64,000 nt of DNA from Actinopolymorpha rutila (GTDB lineage: Bacteria > Actinomycetota > Actinomycetes > Propionibacteriales > Actinopolymorphaceae), in assembly GCF_013407855.1 (NCBI RefSeq), contig NZ_JACBZH010000001.1, forward strand, positions 5,704,001 to 5,768,000, in the 5' to 3' direction. How positions within the stretch are numbered: position 1 is the first letter of the stretch; every line of letters starts with the position of its first letter. Positions 1-8,976 of the stretch are shown piece after piece. Below the pieces are notes generated by a model that searched no databases, was not told where the DNA came from, and worked only from the letters and a program-made list of their open reading frames with translations. The position numbers were made by a program, and so were the translations under genes.

Positions 1-545
1 CGCGGCAACGCGGCTCCGGCCCCACCCTGTGCGTGCGGGCGAACCTCAGGCGGGTGCGACATCCGCCACCTCCATCTGTCCTCAGGAGGGTGCGACATCC
101 GCCACCTCCATCTGTCGTTGGTCGATGAGGACTGCGCGGCCCAAGTGTCACCAAGCGTAGTGCCGTGACTGGACGAGGTGACGGCCAAGTACGGACCAGT
201 CCCGCGCCGTCGACGCTGTCTCTCACCTACGCTCCACAGTTTGAGAGCGCGGAGGTGGTCACGTGACCGGTACGCACGCCAACCTGTCCCCACCGGCCGC
301 CGCCTCACCCTCCGCTCTACGAAGCTCAACCGGTCACCATCCCGGTCGAGCCCGCGGAGCCCGCGCGGCCGGGGCTGCACTCGATCTGAGCATGGAGCGC
401 TGAGAACGCGGCCTTGAACTTGCCGACCTGATCCCGCGCACCCCCTCCGCACCATCGGCCTTCGACGTTGCGTCGGGCGACCGCCTGCCCTTCCGATTGT
501 TACCTGACCTCTGGGTGGGGTGCTCGGCCGTCGGCGCTCAGCTCG
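1..545. other. Gene-poor left edge
   Basis: No open frame here has a convincing ribosome binding site, codon pattern or recognisable protein. Apart from the tandem 36-bp duplication near the left end, I see nothing to annotate. It lies downstream of the sugar-binding lipoprotein gene, which reads leftwards and stops at 546. Confidence 0.5.
45..116. repeat. Tandem duplication, 2 x 36 bp
   Basis: Two adjacent 36-bp units (45-80 and 81-116) both begin CTCAGG and end CCATCTGTC. They differ at a single base, C at 51 versus A at 87. There are only two copies and no spacer, so this is a local duplication and not a CRISPR array. Confidence 0.9.
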
Positions 546-2246
546 TCACTTGCATTTCTGGAGTGCGTCCTGGAACTCCTTGCGAGCCTGGTCGCCGCCC
601 TGGCGCTTCCAGGTCTTGATGACCTCGTCGAGGTGGGACATCGGCTGGGCGCCCGTCGCGATCCGGTTGAACGCGTCCTGCTCCATCTTCACCAGGCTCG
701 CCGCGTTTTGCACCCACGCCGGCGAGTAGAGGCCCTGGGTCGGGTCCGCCGTCGCGCCGTCGAGTGACTCCTCCTGCCAGTGCTGCATCCGCTCGGCCTC
801 GCCGGGCTGGTTGGCGTAGAAGTAGTTGATCTCACCCGGGCCGCACAGGTAGTTGATGCCGTTCGCCCAGTTCTGGTTGCCGTTGGACACCGCGACCGGC
901 GCGCCCTTCACGTAGTTGAACATCTTGCCCTCGATGCCCTTGTACATGAAGGTGAACTCCTCGCTGCCGAAAGGAGCCGCCCAGTACTCCATGATGTGGA
1001 TCAGTTCGACGATCTTCTTCTCGTCCTTGACGGACGACGGGATACCGCCGAAGCCGTAGCTCGCCGTCCCGATCGCCATCGCGGGCTTCCCGCCGTCGTG
1101 ACCTGGCGGCAGCCACGGTTGGGGGTTCGCCTTCGGGTTGTTCTGCCTCGTCTGGGTGTAGTCGGTGTTCGGCTGGTTGCCGAAGAAGCCCCACCCACCC
1201 TGCGTGAAGAACCCCGTCCGTCCACCATGGAGGAGGTCCTGGTTCTGGTTCAGCGTCAGGGTCAGCGCGTCGGGATGGATCGCGCCCTTCTTCCAGAGCT
1301 TGTTGGTGAATTCCAGCGCCGCCCTGTACTCCTCGGTCTCGAAGTCCTTCTGCAGGGTGCCGTCCTTGCCGAGCCGCCAGTTGTTCGGAGCGCGGAACAT
1401 TCCCATCCACATGCTCTGGCGCAACCCGTCCAGGCCGTAGGTGTTCCTCTTCCCGTCACCGTTGGGGTCCTGGGTGGCGAAGGCGACGAACATTTTCAGC
1501 ACTTCGTCGGCATTCTTAGGGTTGTCCACGCCGAGCTTCTCGGCCCAGTCCTTGCGGTACATGCCGAGCTGCCCGTTGACGGCCTGGATCGGATACGGGA
1601 CGCCGTAGAGCTTGCCCTGGAACGAACTGCCCTGCCACGTCAGCGGCGGGATCCGCTGCAGGTTGGGGAAGTCCTTGAGCCCGTCACCGCTGAGGTACTG
1701 CGTCAGGTCGTGGAACGCGCCCTGGGCGATGAACTTCTGGAAGCCGGCACCGTTGTACTGGCCGTTCTGGTTGAAGTTGATGTAGGTGATGTCCGGGAAG
1801 TTGCCGCTCGCGGCCAGGGTCAGCAGCTTCGTGGCGTAGTCCGGCGACGGCGCGAGAGTTGGTTGCAACTTGACGTTGAGTCGCTTGTTCAGCTCCTGCC
1901 ACCACGGGTTCTTGCCCAGCCCTGGCGGCGGCGAGCTGAAGAGGATCTGGAACGTGGACACCGTGCCGCCCTTGCCGGGGGGCTCCGGCATCGTGACGTA
2001 CGGCTTCGGGTAGGCCGTCCACGCGATCGGCGTGTTCTTGACCTTCGACACGACCTCCTCCGGCTGGTGCTTCACCGTGCTCGCCGGAAATTTCAGCTCG
2101 GAGACACAACTGGCACTCGACGAGCTCGCCTTTCCGCACCCGCCCAGGAACGCCAGGCCCGCTCCAGCGAGTCCCGAAAGGAAGATCCTTCTGTCCACTC
2201 TCCCACCAACGCCGATACCTGGGCTTGGTAGATCGCCAGATTCCAT
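546..2246 (-). CDS. Sugar ABC transporter substrate-binding lipoprotein
   Basis: 566 aa. The N-terminus has twin arginines (DRRIFLSG) and a lipobox ending LGGC-G near residue 37, so it is probably exported (possibly by Tat) and lipid-anchored. The body resembles the large family-1 solute-binding proteins of the LplA/YtcQ type, which are longer than typical maltose-type receptors and bind oligosaccharides. The ATG at 2246 has GGAAGG about 10 nt upstream. It is the last gene of an operon with two permeases and a dioxygenase, 59 nt behind the second permease. No ATPase is encoded nearby; actinobacteria often supply one in trans (MsiK type). The actual sugar is unknown. Confidence 0.88.
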   Translation of the reverse strand: MESGDLPSPGIGVGGRVDRRIFLSGLAGAGLAFLGGCGKASSSSASCVSELKFPASTVKHQPEEVVSKVKNTPIAWTAYPKPYVTMPEPPGKGGTVSTFQILFSSPPPGLGKNPWWQELNKRLNVKLQPTLAPSPDYATKLLTLAASGNFPDITYINFNQNGQYNGAGFQKFIAQGAFHDLTQYLSGDGLKDFPNLQRIPPLTWQGSSFQGKLYGVPYPIQAVNGQLGMYRKDWAEKLGVDNPKNADEVLKMFVAFATQDPNGDGKRNTYGLDGLRQSMWMGMFRAPNNWRLGKDGTLQKDFETEEYRAALEFTNKLWKKGAIHPDALTLTLNQNQDLLHGGRTGFFTQGGWGFFGNQPNTDYTQTRQNNPKANPQPWLPPGHDGGKPAMAIGTASYGFGGIPSSVKDEKKIVELIHIMEYWAAPFGSEEFTFMYKGIEGKMFNYVKGAPVAVSNGNQNWANGINYLCGPGEINYFYANQPGEAERMQHWQEESLDGATADPTQGLYSPAWVQNAASLVKMEQDAFNRIATGAQPMSHLDEVIKTWKRQGGDQARKEFQDALQKCK

Positions 2247-2305
2247 CTCTGTTCACCTTCCTGGAGCATCGACGCGGCATCCAATTGGGGCCGCGTTGTC
2301 GCTTC

Positions 2306-3214
2306 TCATCCCTTGACCGCGCCTGACAGAACGCCCTGTGTGAAGTACTTCTGCAGGAACGGGTACACGAGGATGATCGGCGCGGTCGCGATGATCACGA
2401 CTGCCATCTGCACGGTCTCCGCCGGTGGAGCCGGCTGGCCGACCTGCTGACTCTGTGCGATGTTCTGGCCCTGAAGGACGAACAGTCGCAGGACCAACTG
2501 GATGGGCCACTTTGTCGTGTCGTTCAGGTAGATGAGCGCGTTGAAGAAGTCCGACCACAAGGCCACGCCGTAGAACAACGCGACGACGGCCAGGACCGCC
2601 TTCGACAACGGCAGGATGATGTGCCAGAACACCTGGAAGGGACCGGCCCCGTCGATCCGCGCTGCGTCGGTCAACTCGTCGGGGATGTTCATGAAGAACT
2701 GCCGGACGACAACCAGGTTGAACGCGCTGATCAGTCCGGGCACGATCAGGGCCTCGTAGGAGTTGAGCATCCCCAGGTACCGAACGAGCAGGTAGTTGGG
2801 GATGATGCCGGCGCTGAACAGCAGCGTCCCGAGCACCATGAGCAGGACGAGTCTGCTTCCGGGTACCTGGCGCGTGCGGGTCAGCCCGTACGCCAACGTC
2901 GTCGTCATCACCATGCTCACGACGGTGCCGACGACTGTGACGCACACGCTCACCACCAGGGCGCGGGTGACCACGCCACCGGCCAGAATCTGCCGGTACG
3001 CCTCCAGCGTTGGGTGTTTCGGGATCAGCGTCACCGACGATCCGGCAAGGTCCGCCTGGGTGGACAGACTGACCGACAGGACGTAGAGGAACGGGAACAG
3101 CATCACGCCGACGATGACCGCGATGGTGACGACCTTCGTGATACTAGTGCCGACGGACGCCTTCTCGATCCAGATCGGGTGGGAAGCCCGTGGCGGTGCC
3201 GTGCGTAGTGCCAT
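2306..3214 (-). CDS. Carbohydrate ABC transporter permease, LplC/YtcP type
   Basis: 302 aa integral membrane protein with about six hydrophobic segments. The cytoplasmic EAA-type loop for ATPase docking is visible as DELTDAARIDGAGPFQVFW, followed by the usual IILPL helix. This is the MalG-like half of a CUT1 importer. Its ATG (3212-3214) shares one base with the TGA of the upstream permease (TGATG), which implies translational coupling. It pairs with the product of 3214-4239 to form the channel for the binding lipoprotein. Confidence 0.92.
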   Translation of the reverse strand: MALRTAPPRASHPIWIEKASVGTSITKVVTIAVIVGVMLFPFLYVLSVSLSTQADLAGSSVTLIPKHPTLEAYRQILAGGVVTRALVVSVCVTVVGTVVSMVMTTTLAYGLTRTRQVPGSRLVLLMVLGTLLFSAGIIPNYLLVRYLGMLNSYEALIVPGLISAFNLVVVRQFFMNIPDELTDAARIDGAGPFQVFWHIILPLSKAVLAVVALFYGVALWSDFFNALIYLNDTTKWPIQLVLRLFVLQGQNIAQSQQVGQPAPPAETVQMAVVIIATAPIILVYPFLQKYFTQGVLSGAVKG

Positions 3215-4239
3215 CAGAACACTCCATCCTCACCGAGCAGGTGCGCGACCTTGTTCGCCACGACGATCAGGATCGTGCCGACCACACCCTTGAACAAGCC
3301 GACGGCGGTCGCCAAGCCCCAGTTGCCGCCCACGACTCCCTCGAGATAGACGAAGGTGTCGAGGACCTGGCCGGCCTGCTCACCCACCGCTGGCTCCTGC
3401 AGCAGGATCTGCTCGAACCCGGTGGTCAGGATGTTTCCGAGGTTGAGAATCAGCAGCAGGATCGCGATCCCTTTGATCCCCGGCAGGGTGACGTGCCACA
3501 TTCGACGGATCGGCCTGGCACCGTCGACCACGGCCGACTCGTACAGCGCCGGGTCGATCTTCGTGAGGGCCGCGAGGAAGATGATCGTGCCCCAACCCAC
3601 GCACTTCCACATGTACTGCACGACCATCATCGGCTTGAACAGCTCCGGATTGCTCATCAGGTTGATCGCACCGAAGCCGTGGTCGGCCAGCGCCTGGTTC
3701 AGCAGGCCGTCGCCACCAAGCACGGACTGCCAAACGCTGACCAGCACGACCCAGCCAATGAAATACGGCAGATAGACGATCGTCTGGATGACCCGTTTGA
3801 CCGTCGGCGAGAGAATGCTGTTCAGCAGAAGGGCAAGTGCGATGGGAGCGGGAAAGAAGAAGATCAGCTGGAGTCCGTTGATGACGAGCGTGTTAACGAG
3901 CGCCTGCCCCACCCTCGGGTCCTGGAAGAGCTGGACGAAGTTGTTCAGCCCGACCCACTCGCTCTGGATGATTCCCTGATACGGGGAGTAGTTTTCGAAG
4001 GCCACGATGTTGCCGGCCAGCGGCAGGTACCGGAAGACAACGAAGAACAAGAACCCGGGCAGGATGAACAGATACATCGCTCGTTCCTGCCGCACTCGCG
4101 ACCACAAGGACACGTGCCGGGAATCATCCGGACGCGCCGAAAGCTTGCTCCTCTCGACAGTGTCCGAACTCGTTGCTGAGCCCTGGACGGCCACCTCCGA
4201 CTCCCTTCGTACACCCGACACACCGGCGCCCTCGCGCAC
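3214..4239 (-). CDS. Carbohydrate ABC transporter permease, LplB/YtcO type
   Basis: 341 aa, with a roughly 50-residue hydrophilic N-terminus before the first membrane helix (YLFILPGFLFFVVFRYLPL). The EAA loop reads PALYESAVVDGARPIRRMW. It is the MalF-like partner of the adjacent LplC-type protein. The annotated start is a GTG 16 nt after the stop of the dioxygenase gene, without a strong Shine-Dalgarno, so an internal start is possible. The tight spacing argues that dioxygenase, both permeases and binding protein are one transcript. Confidence 0.9.
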   Translation of the reverse strand: MREGAGVSGVRRESEVAVQGSATSSDTVERSKLSARPDDSRHVSLWSRVRQERAMYLFILPGFLFFVVFRYLPLAGNIVAFENYSPYQGIIQSEWVGLNNFVQLFQDPRVGQALVNTLVINGLQLIFFFPAPIALALLLNSILSPTVKRVIQTIVYLPYFIGWVVLVSVWQSVLGGDGLLNQALADHGFGAINLMSNPELFKPMMVVQYMWKCVGWGTIIFLAALTKIDPALYESAVVDGARPIRRMWHVTLPGIKGIAILLLILNLGNILTTGFEQILLQEPAVGEQAGQVLDTFVYLEGVVGGNWGLATAVGLFKGVVGTILIVVANKVAHLLGEDGVF

Positions 4240-4255
4240 GGAGGCCGGTCATGGT

Positions 4256-5128
4256 TCAGTCCCAGAGGTCGACGCCCAGGAGCTTGCGTCCCAGCGGAGT
4301 CAACTCGGCGGGCGCAGATCGCTTCTCCTCGATCCCGCGTGGATCGCCCGGGAACGCCGCGCCCGACGGGTGGGTGTTGGCCTGCCAGCACTGGATCCGC
4401 TGTTGACGCGCGGCCTCGTCGGTGCCGACGGGATTCATGCTGAGGTACTGCGCGAACCGCGGACGCTGTGAGGTGTTGTGGCCGTTTCCATGCAGGAGCC
4501 GGGTCGTCCAGATCAGCAGGTCGCCGGCCGCGAGCCGAGGCCTTGTCACCGTGTATGCCGAGTAGTCGGGGTTTCGAGACGCGATCCGCTCGGGCGTCTG
4601 CGTCTTCAGGTACGCCTCGAGGTCCTGGTAGATCTCGGGGACACACTGGAAACCGCCCATGTCCGGCTCGGTGTCGGCCAGCGCGAGCACACCCTGAACG
4701 CGAAACGGGATGTCGGGATACTGTGTCATGTCGGTATCCCAGTGGATCATGCCCTTGTGGTCGTACTCCGGATAGCGCGGATCTACCGGCGGCTTGAGTC
4801 CGACACGGTCGATCGACACCGAGAGCTTGTCCGTGCGATGAATCGCCTTGAAGATCTCATAGACCCGTGGGCTCTGCCGGATGTTCCACATCGACTGGTA
4901 GTGATACATCTCCACCATGCCCACCGGCCGGATGACGTCCGGCCGATACCACGAATCCGGATCGTCCGGCCTGGCGCCGGTGTGTCGCCACATGTCATCG
5001 ATGACCGCCTGCAGATCCTCGGCGGGAACGGCGTCATGCACGATCACGTATCCGTACTTCATGATCTGGTCGCGCCACTCCGCCGAGTCTCTCTGATCGC
5101 AACTCGGCTCCTGTGTGGACGCAGTCAT
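4256..5128 (-). CDS. Phytanoyl-CoA dioxygenase (PhyH) family protein
   Basis: 290 aa Fe(II)/2-oxoglutarate-dependent oxygenase. The metal facial triad is visible as His129-x-Asp131 (in IHWDTD) and His213 (in LLHGNGH). Arginines just after (222 and 224) are candidates for 2-oxoglutarate binding. The ATG at 5128 was chosen over one 12 codons upstream because AGGAGG lies 6 nt before it. It is the first gene of the sugar-importer operon, so it may hydroxylate an imported compound or a metabolite derived from it; this is inference. Family members act on many substrates besides phytanoyl-CoA, and the substrate here is unknown. Confidence 0.85.
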   Translation of the reverse strand: MTASTQEPSCDQRDSAEWRDQIMKYGYVIVHDAVPAEDLQAVIDDMWRHTGARPDDPDSWYRPDVIRPVGMVEMYHYQSMWNIRQSPRVYEIFKAIHRTDKLSVSIDRVGLKPPVDPRYPEYDHKGMIHWDTDMTQYPDIPFRVQGVLALADTEPDMGGFQCVPEIYQDLEAYLKTQTPERIASRNPDYSAYTVTRPRLAAGDLLIWTTRLLHGNGHNTSQRPRFAQYLSMNPVGTDEAARQQRIQCWQANTHPSGAAFPGDPRGIEEKRSAPAELTPLGRKLLGVDLWD

Positions 5129-5134
5129 TACGTT

Positions 5135-5140
5135 CCTCCT
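5135..5140 (-). promoter_or_regulatory. Strong ribosome binding site of the PhyH-family gene
   Basis: Perfect AGGAGG on the minus strand, 6 nt before the ATG at 5128. It decides that start against the in-frame upstream ATG at 5164. Confidence 0.8.
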
Positions 5141-5181
5141 GTCGACTCCGGAATCACTAGGCACCGAGTAACAAGGCGAGT

Positions 5182-5201
5182 CGTCCGACGATCGTCGGAC
5201 G
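5182..5201. promoter_or_regulatory. Perfect 20-bp palindrome, candidate operator
   Basis: The sequence CGTCCGACGATCGTCGGACG is its own reverse complement, with no loop. That suits a dimeric repressor or activator site better than a terminator. It lies 54 bp upstream of the PhyH start at the head of the importer operon. The size and position match LacI-, GntR- or TetR-type operators, but no regulator gene is encoded nearby, so the binding protein is unknown. Confidence 0.55.
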
Positions 5202-5714
5202 TCCGTCTTTGTTGGTCGGTCGTCACAGCTGGTGCGTTGCTGGGGTTCGTCGAAAGAAGGGGCGAGTGCCGGTTGGGCCCTGTGGGCACAACAAGGCTCC
5301 TGTTCGGAAGACCGTCAGGTCATCAGCGCCCGTTTATGAGTCCGCATGAGAAGGTCGACTTCAGTGTCGACCGATATTCGTTGACTACCATTTGCTCCAA
5401 GGCATAAAACTTAATCGCCATCGGCGGCCGCAATTCGATGAGGCGACTAACTTTTCTGGCGCCAAACAAAAGACAATTTCGTGTTGCATTCATCAGTGAT
5501 TGAACGAAGAACTGCGGACAACCTAATCCTCGGGTCGGACCCGGTCAACGCGTTGACCGTCAATGGTCAGGGGCGGTCGTCGCCAGTCACAGGGATGCAT
5601 CTGCAGCCGTCCCCGCGTCCTGTCGGGATCCTCCAACCGGGCTGCTTGCTCGGTGGGGAAGAGGGACCCTGCAGCTGCTAGACGTCCTGCGCGTCGGGAC
5701 TTGACCCTCAATCC

Positions 5715-5965
5715 TCAGAGCGTAGAAATCGCAGTGACCGCACGCTCAACGTGGCGACCAACGTCGCCGGCGTAGAGAATCTTCTGCGCCCAGGCGTCGA
5801 GTTCGGTGCGTACGGTCGAAGTCGACACCAGAGCGGTGACGGGTGCGTTCAACCGGGCCCTGTGGGCGTTCCAGTCGGTGATCACGGCGACCGGCGCGAC
5901 GGCGTTGACGCGGATACCGTGCGGCGCACCTTCGAACGGCGGCCGCGCGAGTGAAGACTTCGAAC
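5715..5965 (-). pseudogene. Decayed C-terminal fragment of a short-chain dehydrogenase
   Basis: In one minus-strand frame ending at TGA 5715-5717 the translation contains HGIRVNAVAPVAVIT, which matches the conserved GIRVNaVaPG stretch of SDR oxidoreductases. About 40 more residues follow and end RAVTAISTL. Just upstream, in another frame, is VFTRAAA, which fits the preceding SDR helix, so a frameshift separates the two. There is no start codon and no Rossmann N-terminus. This is a remnant of roughly 80 codons, not a working gene. The identification rests on one motif and its spacing. Confidence 0.5.
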
Positions 5966-6088
5966 CGCGCCCATGGTTGCGTCATACGACGTCTGCTGCT
6001 CACGACCGCCTGGCGACTCACGGCACATTGCTGGTACTGATGCTCCAGCAGCCGATCGAGACCACTTCTGACGTGGAGGACCTCACCC

Positions 6089-6439
6089 GTGGAGATCTGG
6101 ATCAACCCGGCCTGTTCCAAGTGCCGTACCGCCACCAAGGCCCTCGACGAGGCCGGGCTCGCCTACACGGTCCGCCGCTACCTCGACGACCCGCCCACCG
6201 CCGCGGAGCTGGCCGATGTCCTGTCCCGCCTGAACCTCGAACCCTGGGACCTCGTCCGCCACAACGAACCCCAAGCCAAACCTCTCCGTGAGGTACCCCG
6301 CGACGCCGCACACCGCGAGACCTGGATCGAAGCAATGGTCGCCCACCCCATCCTCCTCCAACGCCCCATCCTCACCGCCGACGACTCCTCCACCGCCGTC
6401 GCCAGGGACCCCGAAACCCTCTCCAAGTTCCTCCCCTGA
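6089..6439 (+). CDS. ArsC/Spx-family arsenate reductase-like protein
   Basis: 116 aa thioredoxin-fold protein. The N-terminus reads NPACSKCRTA, giving the family's redox pair Cys9-x-x-Cys12, and the later ILLQRPI segment matches the conserved RPI strand of ArsC proteins. Such proteins reduce arsenate with glutaredoxin or mycothiol partners, but many stand-alone ArsC-like proteins have no proven arsenate activity. The start is GTG at 6089 with GGAGGA 8 nt upstream. No other arsenic gene is nearby, so a role in arsenic resistance is not supported by context. Confidence 0.82.
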   Translation: MEIWINPACSKCRTATKALDEAGLAYTVRRYLDDPPTAAELADVLSRLNLEPWDLVRHNEPQAKPLREVPRDAAHRETWIEAMVAHPILLQRPILTADDSSTAVARDPETLSKFLP

Positions 6440-6808
6440 TAGCCGAGGCGGAGGCCAACGCTGACCTGGTTCGACTTCGATCTCTGCGGATGGGTGTGTC
6501 CGACTAACGGCGAATGCTGGCCTCGGGCCAGCCAAGTTCGATCGAGCAAGCGTGATTAATACCTCCTGCGAGTGCCCTCAGGCCTGGCCGCAGATGCTCC
6601 GGGGTCATATGACTGTCAAAACCGGCCTCGAGATGTGACATCTGGAGGTGGCCGCCAAGAGACTTGTCCGGACGCGGGGGTTCTGTTCACTTGTCACCGG
6701 GGCATTGCTGCGGTACGACGTTCAGGAGCGTTGACATCGACGCCGCACGGAGTGACAGACCTGAGATGCCGCTCGCAGACCACGACACGACTCATCCCTG
6801 GGGAGCCC
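6440..6808. other. Intergenic, nothing recognised
   Basis: A frame continuous with the next gene reaches back to 6572, but the region has no ribosome site or conserved-looking protein. I see no hairpin or repeat of note. Confidence 0.4.
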
Positions 6809-7462
6809 ATGGCAACAAGGAAGGACCCTCACCTCCTTTACCGCGGCGAACACCTCGCTCCTGAACGTCTGGCGCAACTGCCTGGCTTGGGCAAGAACGG
6901 ACATGGGGTCGTCGCGGTCGGTCTGCACGACGACCCGGATGAGGCCGTTGTGTTCGACGACGTACAGAGCTTCCTGCGGTGGTTGCCGGCCGGCCCGGCG
7001 CGAGAACCGATGCATCACTCATTCGCCAAGGCCGCGGAGCTGCGATCCAGTCGCGCGGTCACCGAGGAGCAGTTCGTCCATGACTGGCGCGTGAGGAACG
7101 AGTCGATCAAGCCTGCGTTGTCGAAGCTGGCCGCCGAGCTGGGGATTCCCAAGGACTCACCGCAGCTGTTCAAGGAGGCACACGAGCGCGGCATTCTGCA
7201 CACGATCTTCGTCTACGACCAGCCGTACGGGAAAGGTGCCTGGACGTTCTACGACGGGCCGGTCCCCGTCTTCGGATGGACTGGATGGGACAACCGGATC
7301 CAGTCTTACCTACCCTTCGGCTTCGGCGGCATGTGGTCAGACAACTGGTTCTGGGGGCCTGCCGTGGCCGTCGGCGGTATCGGCGCGGTCGTGACATTCG
7401 AGGGTACCCTGCTGGGATGGTTCAGCCGACGTGCCTCATCGGGATACATCTCGGGTCCCTGA
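6809..7462 (+). CDS. Hypothetical protein, 217 aa
   Basis: Not recognised. The ATG at 6809 is preceded by GGGAG with short spacing and begins MATRKDPHLLYRGEHL. The frame is open further upstream, but the amino-acid pattern deteriorates there. The protein is soluble for about 160 residues with many charged residues. The C-terminal third is rich in Gly, Trp and aromatics (for example GMWSDNWFWGPAVAVGG) and might form one membrane segment or a beta-rich domain. There are no catalytic motifs I can name. It stands alone, with a 319-bp gap to the next gene. Confidence 0.55.
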   Translation: MATRKDPHLLYRGEHLAPERLAQLPGLGKNGHGVVAVGLHDDPDEAVVFDDVQSFLRWLPAGPAREPMHHSFAKAAELRSSRAVTEEQFVHDWRVRNESIKPALSKLAAELGIPKDSPQLFKEAHERGILHTIFVYDQPYGKGAWTFYDGPVPVFGWTGWDNRIQSYLPFGFGGMWSDNWFWGPAVAVGGIGAVVTFEGTLLGWFSRRASSGYISGP

Positions 7463-7781
7463 ACCAGCACCTCGCCCGCAAGCCAACGCCTTGATCTCGT
7501 GACACTCCTCGACGGCGGCCGAGCCGACGCATGCTGCCGATGTGGTCGCCGTATTCGCGGAGCTCGACACCGACAACCCGGCGGTGGTCTGCCCCATGGC
7601 GGACCCCCCCGTTCCATGTCTGATGCCACAACGTAGGTCCGAGCATGTGGGTCGTAAAGAATTCGAACACGTTCGGCGTACGTAGCGCTACCTATCGACG
7701 GGGGCGATCCTTCAGCAGGACAATGCCCGGTACTGATCGGAGTCGTGCGGAGCCGCATGTCCGCCAGCCAAGGGAGGGGCC
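7463..7781. other. Intergenic, nothing recognised
   Basis: Gap of about 320 bp upstream of a small secreted protein gene. It presumably holds that gene's promoter, but no clear -10/-35 pair can be called by eye. Confidence 0.4.
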
Positions 7782-8240
7782 ATGAAGCGTGTCCTCAGTG
7801 TGCTCTCGCTCGCCGCGTTACTGCTCGGGTTGAGTGCGGCCCCGGCGTCGGCGACTGTGAAGCAGGATAGAGACCGACGGCACCAGTACCGGGTCACGGC
7901 CTACGGGGACGACATCTGCGGGAACCCCGGCACCTTCTACTACGTCCTCACGGGCCGCGAGCACTACACCTGGGACGGCCCTATGCCGCACCACGGGAAC
8001 GGCTCCGGAGTCTGGCGGTGGACTCTTGTCTACGAGGACCCGGCACTGGGCACCAGGACCGGAAGAGAGGTCTTCAACTGGACGGCCACGTATTGGCCTG
8101 ACGGGAGCTGGAAGACGGTCCAGTCGACATGGCGGCTCCGCGCGGGGTCGCTGAGGTTCTTCCAGATCGACCACCAGGTCTATGACCGGCAGGGACGACT
8201 CAAGCAGGAGACTTTTAGGAACCGAGTCGAAGGCTGCTAG
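7782..8240 (+). CDS. Small secreted protein of unknown function
   Basis: 152 aa. A classical Sec signal peptide (MKRVLSVLSLAALLLG, then a signal peptidase site near APASA-TV) precedes about 127 mature residues. The mature part is rich in Tyr, Trp and Arg and has two cysteines (in DDICGNP and the final GC), possibly disulfide-bonded outside the cell. Alternating patterns such as WTLVYEDP and FNWTATYW suggest a beta-sandwich. The ATG is preceded by GGGAGGGG, a strong ribosome site. I do not recognise the family. Confidence 0.7.
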   Translation: MKRVLSVLSLAALLLGLSAAPASATVKQDRDRRHQYRVTAYGDDICGNPGTFYYVLTGREHYTWDGPMPHHGNGSGVWRWTLVYEDPALGTRTGREVFNWTATYWPDGSWKTVQSTWRLRAGSLRFFQIDHQVYDRQGRLKQETFRNRVEGC

Positions 8241-8367
8241 CGCGCGAGCGACCACTCGCCGCCGTACCCGGCGCGTCAACGCTGCCCCGCGACCTCCGCC
8301 GCGTAACGTACTGAGTGCTCACCGTCCCATTCCAGGCCGAGCGAGTCCGATCGCGAAGCCATCCGGG

Positions 8368-8392
8368 AGCCCCCGACCACGGTTCGGGGGCT
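8368..8392 (+). terminator. Hairpin terminator candidate
   Basis: Nine-base perfect stem AGCCCCCGA / TCGGGGGCT with a 7-nt loop, followed by TTC. It lies 127 bp downstream of the secreted-protein gene. The U-tract is poor, as is common in high-GC actinobacteria. Confidence 0.55.
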
Positions 8393-8976
8393 TTCGGCAG
8401 CCAGCAACATGCCGAGTACGGCGGCAGTCTCCTATTCTAACTGCCATCCCCGAGGCGATCACCACGGCGCTGCAAAGCCATTGACGCTTTTACAGGAAGG
8501 CTGCGATTGCTGGCTGAGCTGCAGCAATGCCGCCTCGCGTCAACTCCGCCACAAATACGCCGCAGGAACGACCGTCGACGATCCCATGTTGGACTCTTCA
8601 AAGAAACTGCGCTCTGACTGGTGGACTGAAGGTCGTCGAGGTACTCAGGCTTCCAGCCCTCGGCGAGGCGTTGTGGTCATGCAGCTCAGACTTGGCAAGA
8701 ATCCCCGCCCCTCGGGCAGGCCGAGGCGGAATTTCTCCCGCGGCGGCCGACGCACGTACACATCGATCGGTCGAGGCTTACCAGGCCCTTCTCGACAGCC
8801 TCGACCACGAGCACCGGGCTGCGCGATCCTTCCCCTATCGTTCGGCAGCCTGCGCTGAATAGCAATTCAATCCCCGCCGGTAGGCGCTACTGCTCAGCCA
8901 CGTAGGCGGGTAGCCAGCAGCGACGTGGTCGTGAAGACTCTAACGACCGATCGTCGTTGCTATGTAGCTCGTTAGG
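8393..8976. other. Gene-poor gap at the left edge of the accessory block
   Basis: About 580 bp with only short, arginine-rich open frames lacking ribosome sites. I see no gene I can support. It separates the plus-strand secreted-protein gene from the minus-strand seven-gene cassette. Confidence 0.4.

Noticed and set aside
780..2231. Plus-strand open frame of over 480 codons
   Set aside because: Exactly antisense to the sugar-binding lipoprotein gene; arginine/valine-rich composition and no ribosome site. High GC leaves antisense frames open.
8409..8862. Two overlapping plus-strand frames of 110-150 codons
   Set aside because: No ribosome sites, unrelated-looking Arg/Pro-rich translations, no partner genes. 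One C-terminal stretch looks mildly protein-like but is not enough to call.
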